In this document: one piece after another, positions 1-7,723 of the stretch
Layout: each line of letters opens with the position of its first letter
How positions within the stretch are numbered: position 1 is the stretch's first letter
Source of the DNA: an uncultured Oscillibacter sp.
GTDB lineage: Bacteria > Bacillota > Clostridia > Oscillospirales > Oscillospiraceae
Length of the DNA stretch: 41,415 nt
Assembly (NCBI GenBank): GCA_900544615.1
Contig: UQVS01000022.1
Coordinates: forward strand, 1-41,415
Direction of reading: 5' to 3'
The notes under the pieces: generated by a model
Told to the model about the DNA's origin: nothing
The model's input: only the letters and a program-made list of their open reading frames with translations
The model's database searches: none
Program-made: the position numbers and the translations under genes

Positions 1-66
1 CTCATCTGGTAGAGCGCCACCTTGCCAAGGTGGAGGTAGCGAGTTCGAGCCTCGTAGCCCGCTCCA
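1..66 (+). tRNA. tRNA-Gly (anticodon GCC), 5' end cut by window
   Basis: The sequence starts in the D-arm. The anticodon stem-loop (CCACC, loop TTGCCAA, GGTGG) gives anticodon GCC. The T-arm GCGAG/TTCGAGC/CTCGT and the encoded CCA at 64-66 follow. About the first ten bases lie outside the window. Confidence 0.95.
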
Positions 67-73
67 GAGTAAA

Positions 74-106
74 TCAGGACATCCGATTTGGATGTCCTGA
101 TTTTTT
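74..106 (+). terminator. Rho-independent terminator after tRNA-Gly
   Basis: A perfect 11-bp stem (TCAGGACATCC at 74-84, GGATGTCCTGA at 90-100) with a 5-nt loop is followed by six T residues. Confidence 0.9.
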
Positions 107-223
107 CGTCAGACGAAAAGAACTCGATACCGACACCCATGCGCGGAGTGCGCATAAGTCCAGCGGAGGATGGCAGGAGTTTACGACCTTCCAGTCACGC
201 AAAAAAATTAAGCATAACCATAA

Positions 224-262
224 CACCCCCCACCCGTTTCGTGAAGAAACGGGTGGGGGGTG
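224..262 (-). terminator. Long hairpin after the GGGtGRT gene
   Basis: A perfect 17-bp inverted repeat with a 5-nt loop lies 40 bp past the stop of the minus-strand gene ending at 304. On the minus strand a T-rich tail (seven T, 201-207) comes only about 17 nt after the stem, so it is an imperfect terminator or a transcript-stabilising hairpin. Confidence 0.6.
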
Positions 263-303
263 CGCCTGAAAAGTCCTGATTTTGCGAAATGTTTGGGGTT
301 CCC

Positions 304-1302
304 TTATTTTTTGCTCTCCGCCACAGCAACGGCCACAGCCACGGTGGCGCCGACCATGGGGTTGTTGCCCATGCCCAGGAAGCCCATCATCTCCACATGA
401 GCGGGGACAGAGGAGGAACCGGCGAACTGGGCGTCGGAGTGCATCCGTCCCATGGTGTCCGTCATGCCGTAGGAAGCGGGGCCAGCGGCCATATTGTCGG
501 GGTGCAGGGTGCGGCCCGTGCCGCCGCCGGAGGCCACGGAGAAGTACTTCTTGCCCTGCTCAATGCACTCCTTCTTATAGGTACCCGCCACAGGGTGCTG
601 GAACCGGGTGGGGTTGGTAGAGTTGCCGGTGATGGACACGTCCACGCCCTCGCGGTGCATGATAGCCACGCCCTCCCGCACATCGTCTGCGCCGTAGCAG
701 CGGACAGCGGCCCGCTCACCATCGGAATAAGCTACCTCCCGGACAATCTTCAGTTCACCGGTGTAGTAGTCAAACTGGGTCTGGACATAGGTGAAGCCGT
801 TGATACGGCTGATGATCTGGGCGGCGTCCTTGCCCAGACCGTTCAGAATGACCCGCAGAGGCTCCTTCCGGGCCTTGTTGGCGTTGCGGACGATGCCGAT
901 GGCGCCCTCAGCGGCGGCGAAGGACTCGTGGCCCGCCAGGAAGGCGAAGCACTTGGTCTCGTCCCGCAGCAGCATGGCACCCAGATTGCCGTGTCCCAGA
1001 CCCACCTTGCGGTCCTCGGCAACAGAGCCGGGGATGCAGAAGGACTGAAGGCCGATGCCGATGGCCTCGGCAGCCTCAGCAGCGGTCTGCACGTTCTTCT
1101 TCAGGGCGATAGCCGCGCCCACGCAGTAGGCCCAGCAGGCATTTTCAAAGCAGATGGGCTGGATGCCCTTGACGATCTCATAGGGGTCAAAACCGGCGGC
1201 TTTACATAGCTCCCGGCACTCCTCCACGCTGGAAATTCCGTGCTGAGACAGGACGGAATTGATCTTGTCGATTCTTCTTTCGTAGCTTTCAAACAGAGAC
1301 AT
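304..1302 (-). CDS. GGGtGRT family protein (uncharacterised)
   Basis: A 332-residue soluble protein of the family named for its GGGTGRT motif, seen here within SVASGGGTGRTLHPDN near the C-terminus, followed by a Gly/Met-rich segment and an alanine/valine-rich tail. No biochemical function is established as far as I know. Members commonly sit beside a NifU-like iron-sulfur scaffold gene, as here, where the gene is second in a two-gene unit 155 bp downstream. That suggests a role linked to Fe-S handling, which is inference. The start at 1302 (MSLFESYE) is preferred over 1326 because AAAGGAAAT lies upstream; the longer start would place that site inside the coding region. The intergenic gap carries strong stem-loops. 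No signal peptide or membrane segment is visible. Confidence 0.85.
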   Translation of the reverse strand: MSLFESYERRIDKINSVLSQHGISSVEECRELCKAAGFDPYEIVKGIQPICFENACWAYCVGAAIALKKNVQTAAEAAEAIGIGLQSFCIPGSVAEDRKVGLGHGNLGAMLLRDETKCFAFLAGHESFAAAEGAIGIVRNANKARKEPLRVILNGLGKDAAQIISRINGFTYVQTQFDYYTGELKIVREVAYSDGERAAVRCYGADDVREGVAIMHREGVDVSITGNSTNPTRFQHPVAGTYKKECIEQGKKYFSVASGGGTGRTLHPDNMAAGPASYGMTDTMGRMHSDAQFAGSSSVPAHVEMMGFLGMGNNPMVGATVAVAVAVAESKK

Positions 1303-1333
1303 GTTATGACCATTTCCTTTCGTCATGCTTGAT

Positions 1334-1447
1334 TGCGAAACACCATTCCCTCAAAGAAAATGGTCATTTCGCATCTACCGCGGTTGCCGCGTCAGCGGCG
1401 AGCGGTTGGCGATTTTCAAATTGCGTTTGCGTATCGCAAACGCAATT
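1334..1447 (-). other. Cluster of three stem-loops between the two genes
   Basis: Within the 155-bp gap are an interrupted inverted repeat (TGCGAAA..ACCATT at 1334-1347 with AATGGT..TTTCGCA at 1359-1373), a small GCCGC/GCGGC hairpin (1386-1399), and a perfect 13-bp stem with a 3-nt loop (1419-1431/1435-1447). None has a T tract, so processing, stability or translational control of the downstream gene is more likely than termination. Confidence 0.6.
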
Positions 1448-1457
1448 CCTCCTTCTC

Positions 1458-2150
1458 TTATTCCTGACGGGGGTCGATGTACTTGGCAGCGCTGTCCCAC
1501 TGACCGTAGTGAGACTTGGCGCCTTCCAGCGCCTCATTGGCGTCCATGCCCTTCTTGACGCTTTCCATCATCTTGCCCAGATTCACGAATTCATAGCCGA
1601 TGATCTCGTCATCCTTGTTCAGAGCTACGCGGGTGCAGTACCCCTCGGCCATTTCCAGATAGCGAGGGCCTTTGGCCTTGGTGGCGAACATGGTGCCGAC
1701 CTGAGAACGCAAACCCTTTCCCAGATCCTCCAGAGATGCGCCGACAGGCAGGCCGCCCTCGGAAAAGGCCGTCTGGCTGCGGCCGTACACGATCTGCAAA
1801 AACAGTTCCCGCATGGCGGTGTTGATGGCGTCGCAGACCAGATCGGTGTTCAGTGCCTCCAGAATGGTCTTGCCGATCAGAATTTCGCTGGCCATGGCGG
1901 CGGAATGGGTCATGCCGGAACAGCCGATGGTCTCTACCAGCGCTTCTTCAATGATGCCATCTTTCACGTTCAGGGTCAGCTTGCAGGCACCCTGCTGGGG
2001 CGCGCACCAGCCAATACCGTGGGTCAGACCGCTGATGTCCTTGATCTCCTTGGCCTGAACCCATTTGCCCTCCTCAGGGATGGGGGCGGGGCCGTGATAC
2101 GCGCCCTTGGCCACAGGGCACATATGCTGCACTTCGGTGGAATAGATCAT
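1458..2150 (-). CDS. NifU-like iron-sulfur cluster assembly scaffold protein
   Basis: 230 residues matching the NifU/IscU-type scaffold fold in an extended clostridial form. Cysteines in conserved-looking contexts are C49 (GIGWCAPQQ), C57 (GACKLTL) and C77 (TIGCSGMTHSA), followed by an AMREL helix. Such proteins assemble transient Fe-S clusters in the cytosol for transfer to apoproteins. This version is longer than classical IscU/SufU (about 130-150 residues) and its C-terminal part (roughly 150-230) is particular to the subgroup that travels with GGGtGRT proteins. AAGGAG lies 7 nt before the ATG at 2150. It is the first gene of the unit and has a consensus promoter about 75 bp upstream. Confidence 0.85.
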   Translation of the reverse strand: MIYSTEVQHMCPVAKGAYHGPAPIPEEGKWVQAKEIKDISGLTHGIGWCAPQQGACKLTLNVKDGIIEEALVETIGCSGMTHSAAMASEILIGKTILEALNTDLVCDAINTAMRELFLQIVYGRSQTAFSEGGLPVGASLEDLGKGLRSQVGTMFATKAKGPRYLEMAEGYCTRVALNKDDEIIGYEFVNLGKMMESVKKGMDANEALEGAKSHYGQWDSAAKYIDPRQE

Positions 2151-2224
2151 ATCCTATCTCCTTTTTGCCTGATTTTACTGGTTTCGCTCAAAAATTGCCG
2201 GAGTTTTTTGCTTTTTCGTTCAAC

Positions 2225-2253
2225 ATTATATCGGTAAACAATTACGGTGTCAA
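2225..2253 (-). promoter_or_regulatory. Consensus sigma-A promoter for the NifU-like/GGGtGRT unit
   Basis: Minus-strand TTGACA (2248-2253), a 17-bp spacer and TATAAT (2225-2230) match the consensus in both hexamers. The leader to the ATG is about 68 nt. Confidence 0.85.
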
Positions 2254-2303
2254 GGGCGGCAGGATAAATGGAAAGAATCTGCGCACCCCGGCTGCTCCGC
2301 AGA

Positions 2304-2336
2304 AAACCGGCCTCCGCCAGCGGCGGAGGCCGGTTT
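2304..2336 (-). terminator. Terminator after hppA
   Basis: A perfect 15-bp stem with a 3-nt loop (AGC on the plus strand) and a TTTT tail on the minus strand, 20 bp past the hppA stop. Confidence 0.8.
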
Positions 2337-2356
2337 GCATGATGCAGCTTTTACGT

Positions 2357-4348
2357 TTACAGCAGGCCGCTGGCGGAGAAGATGGAGGCAAACACCAGAG
2401 ATACCACGGTCATCAGCTTGATGAGGATGTTGATGGAGGGGCCGGAGGTATCCTTGAAAGGATCGCCCACGGTGTCGCCCACGACAGCCGCGCGATGTGC
2501 CTCGCTGCCCTTGCCGCCGTGATTGCCGTCCTCAATGAACTTCTTGGCGTTGTCCCATGCGCCGCCGGCGTTGGACATGAAGATGGCCATCAGCACGCCG
2601 GTGACCAGAGCGCCGGCCAGCATACCGCCCAGAGCGCCGGTACCCAGCAGGAGGCCAACCACCAGAGGAGCCAGAACAGCCATGACACCGGGAACCAGCA
2701 TCTCCTTCAAAGCGGAGGTGGTGGAAATGGCAACGCAGGACTTGTAGTCGGGCTTGCCGGTGCCTTCCATGATGCCGGGGATGGTGCGGAACTGACGGCG
2801 CACTTCCTCAATCATGCTGTAAGCGGCCTTGGACACGGAGTCCATGGTCAGAGCGGAGAACACGAAGGGCAGCATACCGCCGATCAGCAGACCGATGGTC
2901 ACGCGGGAATCCAGAATGTTGATGCCGGCGTCCGCAATGCCCACAGCCTGTGCATAGCTGACGAACAGAGCCAGAGCGGTCAGAGCGGCGGAGCCGATGG
3001 CGAAGCCCTTGCCCATAGCGGCGGTGGTGTTGCCCACAGCGTCCAGCTTGTCGGTGATCTCGCGGACATGGGGATCCAGACCGCTCATCTCAGCAATGCC
3101 GCCGGCGTTGTCGGCGATGGGGCCGTAAGCGTCCACGGCCACGGTGATGCCGGTGGTGGACAGCATACCCACGGCAGCCAGAGCGATGCCGTACAGACCG
3201 GCGACCTCATAGGAAACGAAGATACCCACGCAGATCAGCAGAATAGGAATGGCGGTGGACATCATGCCCACGGCGATGCCGCTGATGATGGTGGTGGCGG
3301 GGCCGGTTTCAGACTGCTGGGCAATCTTCTGCACGGACTTGTAATCGCCGGAGGTGTAGATCTCGGTCACGATGCCAATGATCAGGCCGACGATCAGGCC
3401 GGCGATGATGGCGATGGCCTGAGACATACTGCCGAAGAACACATTGCTGAGGACCAGGGAGAGAACCACCACAATGGCAGACGCCACATAGGAACCCATC
3501 TTCAGAGCCTTGTGGGGGTTGGAATTCTCATCGCCCCGGACAAAGAAGCAGCCGATGATGGAAGCGATGATGCCGGTAGCGGCCAGGATCAGGGGGAACA
3601 GAGCACCGGCGCCAGTGAAGGTACCGGCCACGGCCACGCCCAGCGTCAGAGCGGAAACCAGAGCGCCCACATAGGACTCGAACAGGTCGGCGCCCATGCC
3701 GGCCACGTCGCCCACGTTGTCGCCCACATTATCGGCGATGACGGCGGGGTTCCGGGGATCGTCTTCGGGGATACCGGCCTCGACCTTGCCCACCAGATCA
3801 GCGCCTACGTCAGCGGCCTTGGTGTAGATACCGCCGCCTACACGGGCGAACAGAGCGATGGAGGAAGCACCCAGAGAGAAGCCGGTGAGGATCTCAACGT
3901 TGCCGGTAAAGGCATAGATGGCAGCGCAGCCCAGCAGACCCAGACCAACCACGCACATACCCATAACGGAACCGCCGGAGAATGCAATGCCCAGCGCCTT
4001 GTTCATGCCGCTGGACTTGGCGGCGGCAGCGGTACGGACGTTGGCCTTGGTAGCCACATTCATGCCCACATAACCGGCGCCCACGGAGAACACGGCACCT
4101 ACCAGAAAGCAGACGGCGGTGAGCCAGCTGATAAACAGGCCGATCAGTACAAACAGAATGGCCACAAAGACCACCAGAATCTTGTACTCGGCGAACAGGA
4201 ATGCCCGTGCGCCATCGCTGATATTGCCTGCGATTTCCTTCATCCGTTCCGTACCTGCGTCAGCCTTGGAAACCGTGGAGGTTTTCCATGCGGCAAACAG
4301 CAGAGCCAGAACTGCACACAGCAGGGCGACCCAAATGATGTTTTCCAT
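2357..4348 (-). CDS. hppA: Membrane-bound, K+-dependent (probably Na+-pumping) pyrophosphatase
   Basis: A 663-residue integral membrane protein with about 16 helices that couples pyrophosphate hydrolysis to cation export. The substrate/Mg site is visible as AADVGADLVGKVE, DDPRNPAVIADNVGDNVGD and the C-terminal aspartate-rich loops (NAGGAWDNAKK and GDTVGDPFKDTSGPS). GNTTAAMGKGFAIGS has Ala where K+-independent enzymes carry Lys, which predicts potassium dependence. The Glu of DLFESYVG in helix 6 is the arrangement typical of sodium-pumping members; pump specificity is inferred from this. AAGGAG lies 8 nt before the ATG at 4348; the GTG nine bases earlier lacks spacing. It is monocistronic, with its own promoter and terminator. 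Confidence 0.95.
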   Translation of the reverse strand: MENIIWVALLCAVLALLFAAWKTSTVSKADAGTERMKEIAGNISDGARAFLFAEYKILVVFVAILFVLIGLFISWLTAVCFLVGAVFSVGAGYVGMNVATKANVRTAAAAKSSGMNKALGIAFSGGSVMGMCVVGLGLLGCAAIYAFTGNVEILTGFSLGASSIALFARVGGGIYTKAADVGADLVGKVEAGIPEDDPRNPAVIADNVGDNVGDVAGMGADLFESYVGALVSALTLGVAVAGTFTGAGALFPLILAATGIIASIIGCFFVRGDENSNPHKALKMGSYVASAIVVVLSLVLSNVFFGSMSQAIAIIAGLIVGLIIGIVTEIYTSGDYKSVQKIAQQSETGPATTIISGIAVGMMSTAIPILLICVGIFVSYEVAGLYGIALAAVGMLSTTGITVAVDAYGPIADNAGGIAEMSGLDPHVREITDKLDAVGNTTAAMGKGFAIGSAALTALALFVSYAQAVGIADAGINILDSRVTIGLLIGGMLPFVFSALTMDSVSKAAYSMIEEVRRQFRTIPGIMEGTGKPDYKSCVAISTTSALKEMLVPGVMAVLAPLVVGLLLGTGALGGMLAGALVTGVLMAIFMSNAGGAWDNAKKFIEDGNHGGKGSEAHRAAVVGDTVGDPFKDTSGPSINILIKLMTVVSLVFASIFSASGLL

Positions 4349-4400
4349 TTTTTCCACTCCTTAACAAACTTTGCAGGGGAATATTTCCCGTTGCTGTATC

Positions 4401-4429
4401 ATTTTACCAATGAGGTTACAATTTTTCAA
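4401..4429 (-). promoter_or_regulatory. hppA promoter
   Basis: Minus-strand TTGAAA (4424-4429), a 17-bp spacer and TAAAAT (4401-4406), about 50 bp upstream of the hppA start. The flanks are very AT-rich. Confidence 0.75.
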
Positions 4430-4628
4430 GTAAATTTACTTAATCGTTTATACGACTTAACCAAATTTTACGTTTTAACCAAAAATTATTTTGAAATGCC
4501 ATGGTTTTTCGTCTTTATTTTGCACGCGAAGAACACAAAAACGCAGGATATCCGAATTTTTTGACGTATATTTATGATAGAAAACAGGAAAAACAAAAAG
4601 AAATAAAAACAATCTGATGCAAGTTGCT

Positions 4629-4665
4629 CAAACGTTTGCGGAAAACCGATTAGGTAAACGTTTGC
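4629..4665. repeat. Two copies of AAACGTTTGC, operator-like
   Basis: CAAACGTTTG at 4629-4638 is a perfect palindrome. A second copy, AAACGTTTGC, lies at 4656-4665, the centres being 26 bp apart. The central CG palindrome resembles LacI-family operators. It lies in a gap with no gene, upstream of the hppA promoter and past the terminator of the tiny gene. Confidence 0.45.
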
Positions 4666-4700
4666 TCATGGATGAGACATTCTACACCGCCCAAAAGAGC

Positions 4701-4727
4701 AAAAAAAATCCACGCCCAATGGCGTGG
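4701..4727 (-). terminator. Terminator of the tiny gene
   Basis: Stem CCACGCC (4710-4716)/GGCGTGG (4721-4727) with loop CAAT; on the minus strand it is followed by nine consecutive bases that are T apart from the first (4701-4709). Confidence 0.85.
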
Positions 4728-4740
4728 TTCCTTCCTGAGC

Positions 4741-4818
4741 TTACCGCTCACTGTGGGCCTGCTCCTGACCGTCAAAAATCAGATCGTCCACATCCGTCAT
4801 GCAGTTGTTCAGCATCAT
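4741..4818 (-). CDS. Tiny acidic protein (25 residues) with a complete gene architecture
   Basis: An open frame of 25 codons beginning MMLNNCMTDVDDL and ending EQAHSER. It is supported by its surroundings rather than by homology: GGAAAGGAGG (4827-4836) lies 8 nt before the ATG, a TTGAAA-17-TATACT promoter lies just upstream (4852-4880), and a strong terminator begins 14 bp after the stop. The peptide is acidic with one cysteine, no signal peptide and no membrane segment. I do not recognise it. It might be a small regulatory or interacting protein, or the transcript could act as a dual-function RNA. A longer in-frame version reading back to 4956 would place the ribosome site and the promoter inside the coding region and is rejected. 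Confidence 0.6.
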   Translation of the reverse strand: MMLNNCMTDVDDLIFDGQEQAHSER

Positions 4819-4851
4819 GCGGCCTGCCTCCTTTCCTATAAATCTGAACAT

Positions 4852-4880
4852 AGTATACCGCAGATGTTCGGCATTTTCAA
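4852..4880 (-). promoter_or_regulatory. Promoter of the tiny gene
   Basis: Minus-strand TTGAAA (4875-4880), an exact 17-bp spacer and TATACT (4852-4857), ending 15 bp before the GGAAAGGAGG site. Confidence 0.75.
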
Positions 4881-4968
4881 TAAGAAAAATATTATGAATT
4901 TGTAAATTATGTGTAAAGGCAGCCCCGCTGGATTTTGCCAAAATCATGGAATCCACGTCATTTTCTGC

Positions 4969-4997
4969 TTTACAAATACGGAGAACTCCTATATAAT
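4969..4997 (+). promoter_or_regulatory. prfB promoter
   Basis: TTTACA (4969-4974), a 17-bp spacer and TATAAT (4992-4997), 40 bp before the prfB ATG. Confidence 0.8.
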
Positions 4998-5037
4998 ATC
5001 ATGGCTAATGTAATACGCAGGAAAATGGAGAAAAACT

Positions 5038-6162
5038 ATGGCTTTGATCGAATATGACGCTTATAAGCAGAAGCTGCGGGATCTGGAGCCGGAGCTGAAA
5101 AAGCTGGGCGACGCTCTGGACATCGACGCCGTGGCTCAGGAGGCGGCCCGCCTGGAGGACGAAACGACGCAGGATGGCTTCTGGAACAATCTGGAGCGCT
5201 CCCAGAAGGTGCAGACCCGCCTCAAGCAGCTGCAAAACAAGCTGCACCGCTATCATAAGCTCATGAGTACCTGGGAGGATCTGACCACCCTGTGCGAAAT
5301 GGGGCAGGAAGCGGAGGACGCGGAGATTCTGGAAGAACTGAAAACGGAATATACCGCGCTGGAAACCAGCATTGAGGAGATTCGGATGACCACCCTTCTC
5401 TCCGGAGAGTACGATGCCAACAACGTCATTCTCCAGCTTCATTCCGGCGCAGGCGGCACCGAAGCGCAGGACTGGTGCCAGATGCTCTATCGGATGTATA
5501 CCCGCTGGGCGGAGCGCCACGGCTTTGCGTGGAAAACGCTGGACTACGAAGAGTGCGACGAGGCGGGCATCAAGTCTGCCGTCATCTCCATTGAGGGCGA
5601 AAATGCCTACGGCCTGCTGAAAAGCGAACACGGCGTTCACCGTCTGGTCCGCGTCTCTCCCTTTGACGCCAACGCCCGCCGTCAGACCAGCTTTGCTGCT
5701 GTGGAAGTCATGCCGGAGCTGCCGGACGATGAAGAGGTGGAGATCCGGCCTGAGGATATCGAAATGCAGGTCTACCGCTCCTCCGGCGCCGGCGGCCAGC
5801 ACATCAACAAGACCTCCTCCGCCGTCCGCCTGATCCACAGGCCCACCGGCATTGTGGTGGCCTCCCAGCAGGAGCGTTCCCAGTTCCAGAACAAGGATAA
5901 CTGTATGAAGCAGCTGCGCGCCAAGCTGATCGAGCTGAAGATCCAGCAGCACGCGGAAAAGATCTCCGATATCAAGGGCGTGCAGATGAAGATCGAGTGG
6001 GGCAGCCAGATCCGCTCCTATGTGTTCATGCCCTACCAGCTGGTCAAGGACACCCGTACCGGCTACGAAACCAGCCAGATCGACAACGTGATGGACGGCG
6101 ATCTGGACGGATTCCTCAACGCCTACCTGACCCAGCTGGCCACCGGCGAGCTGAAAAAGTAA
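5038..6162 (+). CDS. prfB: Peptide chain release factor 2
   Basis: A 374-residue class I release factor that recognises UAA and UGA in the ribosomal A site and triggers peptide release. The RF2 anticodon-like tripeptide SPF is present (RVSPFDANARRQ), as is the catalytic GGQ (SSGAGGQHINKTSSAV), whose glutamine is normally methylated by PrmC. A long helical N-terminal domain precedes them. Most bacterial prfB genes need a +1 frameshift near codon 25; here the reading frame is continuous from the ATG at 5038, and the equivalent place (codons 25-28, GAC GCT CTG GAC) has no in-frame UGA. GGAG lies 7 nt before the start. Its own promoter and terminator flank the gene. Confidence 0.97.
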   Translation: MALIEYDAYKQKLRDLEPELKKLGDALDIDAVAQEAARLEDETTQDGFWNNLERSQKVQTRLKQLQNKLHRYHKLMSTWEDLTTLCEMGQEAEDAEILEELKTEYTALETSIEEIRMTTLLSGEYDANNVILQLHSGAGGTEAQDWCQMLYRMYTRWAERHGFAWKTLDYEECDEAGIKSAVISIEGENAYGLLKSEHGVHRLVRVSPFDANARRQTSFAAVEVMPELPDDEEVEIRPEDIEMQVYRSSGAGGQHINKTSSAVRLIHRPTGIVVASQQERSQFQNKDNCMKQLRAKLIELKIQQHAEKISDIKGVQMKIEWGSQIRSYVFMPYQLVKDTRTGYETSQIDNVMDGDLDGFLNAYLTQLATGELKK

Positions 6163-6172
6163 ATGCTCAAAA

Positions 6173-6198
6173 GGCGCGGCTTCCGGCCGCGTCTTTTT
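6173..6198 (+). terminator. Terminator after prfB
   Basis: GGCGCGGC (6173-6180) pairs with GCCGCGTC (6186-6193) and is followed by five T residues. Confidence 0.85.
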
Positions 6199-6243
6199 AT
6201 GAGAAGGATCTATGGATATTCAAGAAAGGATTTATAAGAATTT

Positions 6244-7635
6244 ATGAGTACAAAAAACACCGCAGGCGCAGCTGTACAGGAGAACAAGATGGGCGTTCTG
6301 CCGGTCGGCAAGCTGCTGGCAGGCATGGCCATTCCCATGATGATCTCCATGCTGGTGCAGGCACTGTACAACGTTGTGGACAGCATTTTCGTGGCTCAGC
6401 TCAGTGAAGATGCCCTGAACGCCGTTTCCCTCGCATTTCCGCTTCAAAACCTGATGATCGCCTTTGGCGGCGGTACCGCCGTGGGCATCAACGCCCTGCT
6501 TTCCCGCTCTCTGGGTGAAAAGAAGCAGGACATGGCGGACAAGGCTGCCAACACAGGCATCTTCCTGTCCCTGTGCAACTTCGTGGTTTTCGCGCTGATC
6601 GGTATTTTCTTCTCCCGCACCTTTTTCCAGCTTCAGGCCGGCGGGGAAGAGGTGATCGTGGAATACGGCACGCAGTACGCCACCATCTGCCTGGGCTGCT
6701 CCATCGGCATCTTCAGCCAGTTCTGCTTTGAGCGGCTGCTGCAATCTACCGGCCGTACCACCCTTGCCATGTGTACCCAGCTGATCGGCGCCGTTACCAA
6801 CATCATTCTGGATCCCATCCTGATCTTCGGCCTGTGCGGATTTCCCCGGCTGGAAGTGGCGGGCGCTGCCGCAGCCACGGTGGCGGGTCAGATTCTGGCC
6901 GCCATCATTGCCGTTATCATAAACCTGAAGAAGAATCCGGATATTCACATCATTCCCCGTGAGATCCGCTGGAACGGCGTCATTGCCAAGGAGATCTACC
7001 GGGTGGGATTCCCCTCCATCGTCATGCAGTCCATCAGCTCCATCATGACTTTCGGCATGAACAAGATCCTCTTCGGCTTCACCAAAACGGCAACTGCGGT
7101 GTTCGGCGCGTACTTCAAGCTCCAGAGCTTTGTGTTCATGCCGGTGTTCGGTCTGAATAACGGCATGGTCCCCATTATTTCCTACAACTACGGCGCAGCC
7201 CGGATGGATCGCGTGAAAAAGGCGGTGAAGCTGACCATTGCCACCGCCATCTGTATCATGCTCTGCGGCCTGGCGGCGTTCCAGCTGATCCCCTCTACAC
7301 TCCTCAGCTTCTTCAACGCTTCCCCGGAGATGCTGGAGATCGGCGACACCGCCCTGCGGATCATCTCACTCCACTTCCCGCTGGCGGGCTTCGCCATCAT
7401 CGCCGGCTCTGTGTGTCAGGCCATCGGCAATCCTTTCTACAGCCTGATTGTCTCCGTGTGCCGCCAGCTGCTGGTTTTGCTGCCGGTGGCGTGGCTGTTG
7501 GCTCAGACCGGGCGTCTGGGGCTGGTGTGGCTGGCCTTCCTGGCGGCAGAGATCGTCTCCGTGACCCTCAGCGCCATCTTCCTGCGCCGCACCATGAAAG
7601 CCGCCAATGCCTTGGAGGCGGAAAACGAGCAGTAA
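6244..7635 (+). CDS. MATE family efflux transporter
   Basis: A 463-residue polytopic membrane protein with twelve predicted helices in two homologous halves. The first helix begins after a short N-terminal tail (GKLLAGMAIPMMISMLVQAL) and carries the family-typical ALYNVVDSIFVAQL. MATE proteins export cationic drugs, dyes or metabolites using Na+ or H+ gradients; the substrate here cannot be read from sequence. With hppA close by, a sodium gradient is a plausible driver, which is inference. AAAGGA lies about 13 nt before the ATG, a somewhat long spacing, and no convincing separate promoter is seen, so partial readthrough from prfB is possible. Confidence 0.93.
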   Translation: MSTKNTAGAAVQENKMGVLPVGKLLAGMAIPMMISMLVQALYNVVDSIFVAQLSEDALNAVSLAFPLQNLMIAFGGGTAVGINALLSRSLGEKKQDMADKAANTGIFLSLCNFVVFALIGIFFSRTFFQLQAGGEEVIVEYGTQYATICLGCSIGIFSQFCFERLLQSTGRTTLAMCTQLIGAVTNIILDPILIFGLCGFPRLEVAGAAAATVAGQILAAIIAVIINLKKNPDIHIIPREIRWNGVIAKEIYRVGFPSIVMQSISSIMTFGMNKILFGFTKTATAVFGAYFKLQSFVFMPVFGLNNGMVPIISYNYGAARMDRVKKAVKLTIATAICIMLCGLAAFQLIPSTLLSFFNASPEMLEIGDTALRIISLHFPLAGFAIIAGSVCQAIGNPFYSLIVSVCRQLLVLLPVAWLLAQTGRLGLVWLAFLAAEIVSVTLSAIFLRRTMKAANALEAENEQ

Positions 7636-7651
7636 ATAGCAGTACAATACC

Positions 7652-7690
7652 GAAGCAGCCCTCCCGTTTTCCGGGAGGGCTGCTTCTCTT
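7652..7690. terminator. Bidirectional terminator between MATE gene and his operon
   Basis: A perfect 15-bp stem (7652-7666/7672-7686) with loop TTTTC and a T-rich plus-strand tail. It lies between two converging genes and could end both transcripts. Confidence 0.8.
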
Positions 7691-7723
7691 TATGTCCGCT
7701 TTTCGGCTGTTTTTATCATGCGC

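Noticed and set aside
2165..4564. A 799-codon plus-strand open frame, rich in Gly/His/Gln
   Set aside because: It is the antisense shadow of hppA; composition is that of a complementary frame in GC-rich DNA and it has no ribosome site.
4741..4956. A 71-codon version of the tiny minus-strand gene
   Set aside because: It would put both the promoter and the GGAAAGGAGG site inside the coding sequence; the 25-codon version fits the signals.
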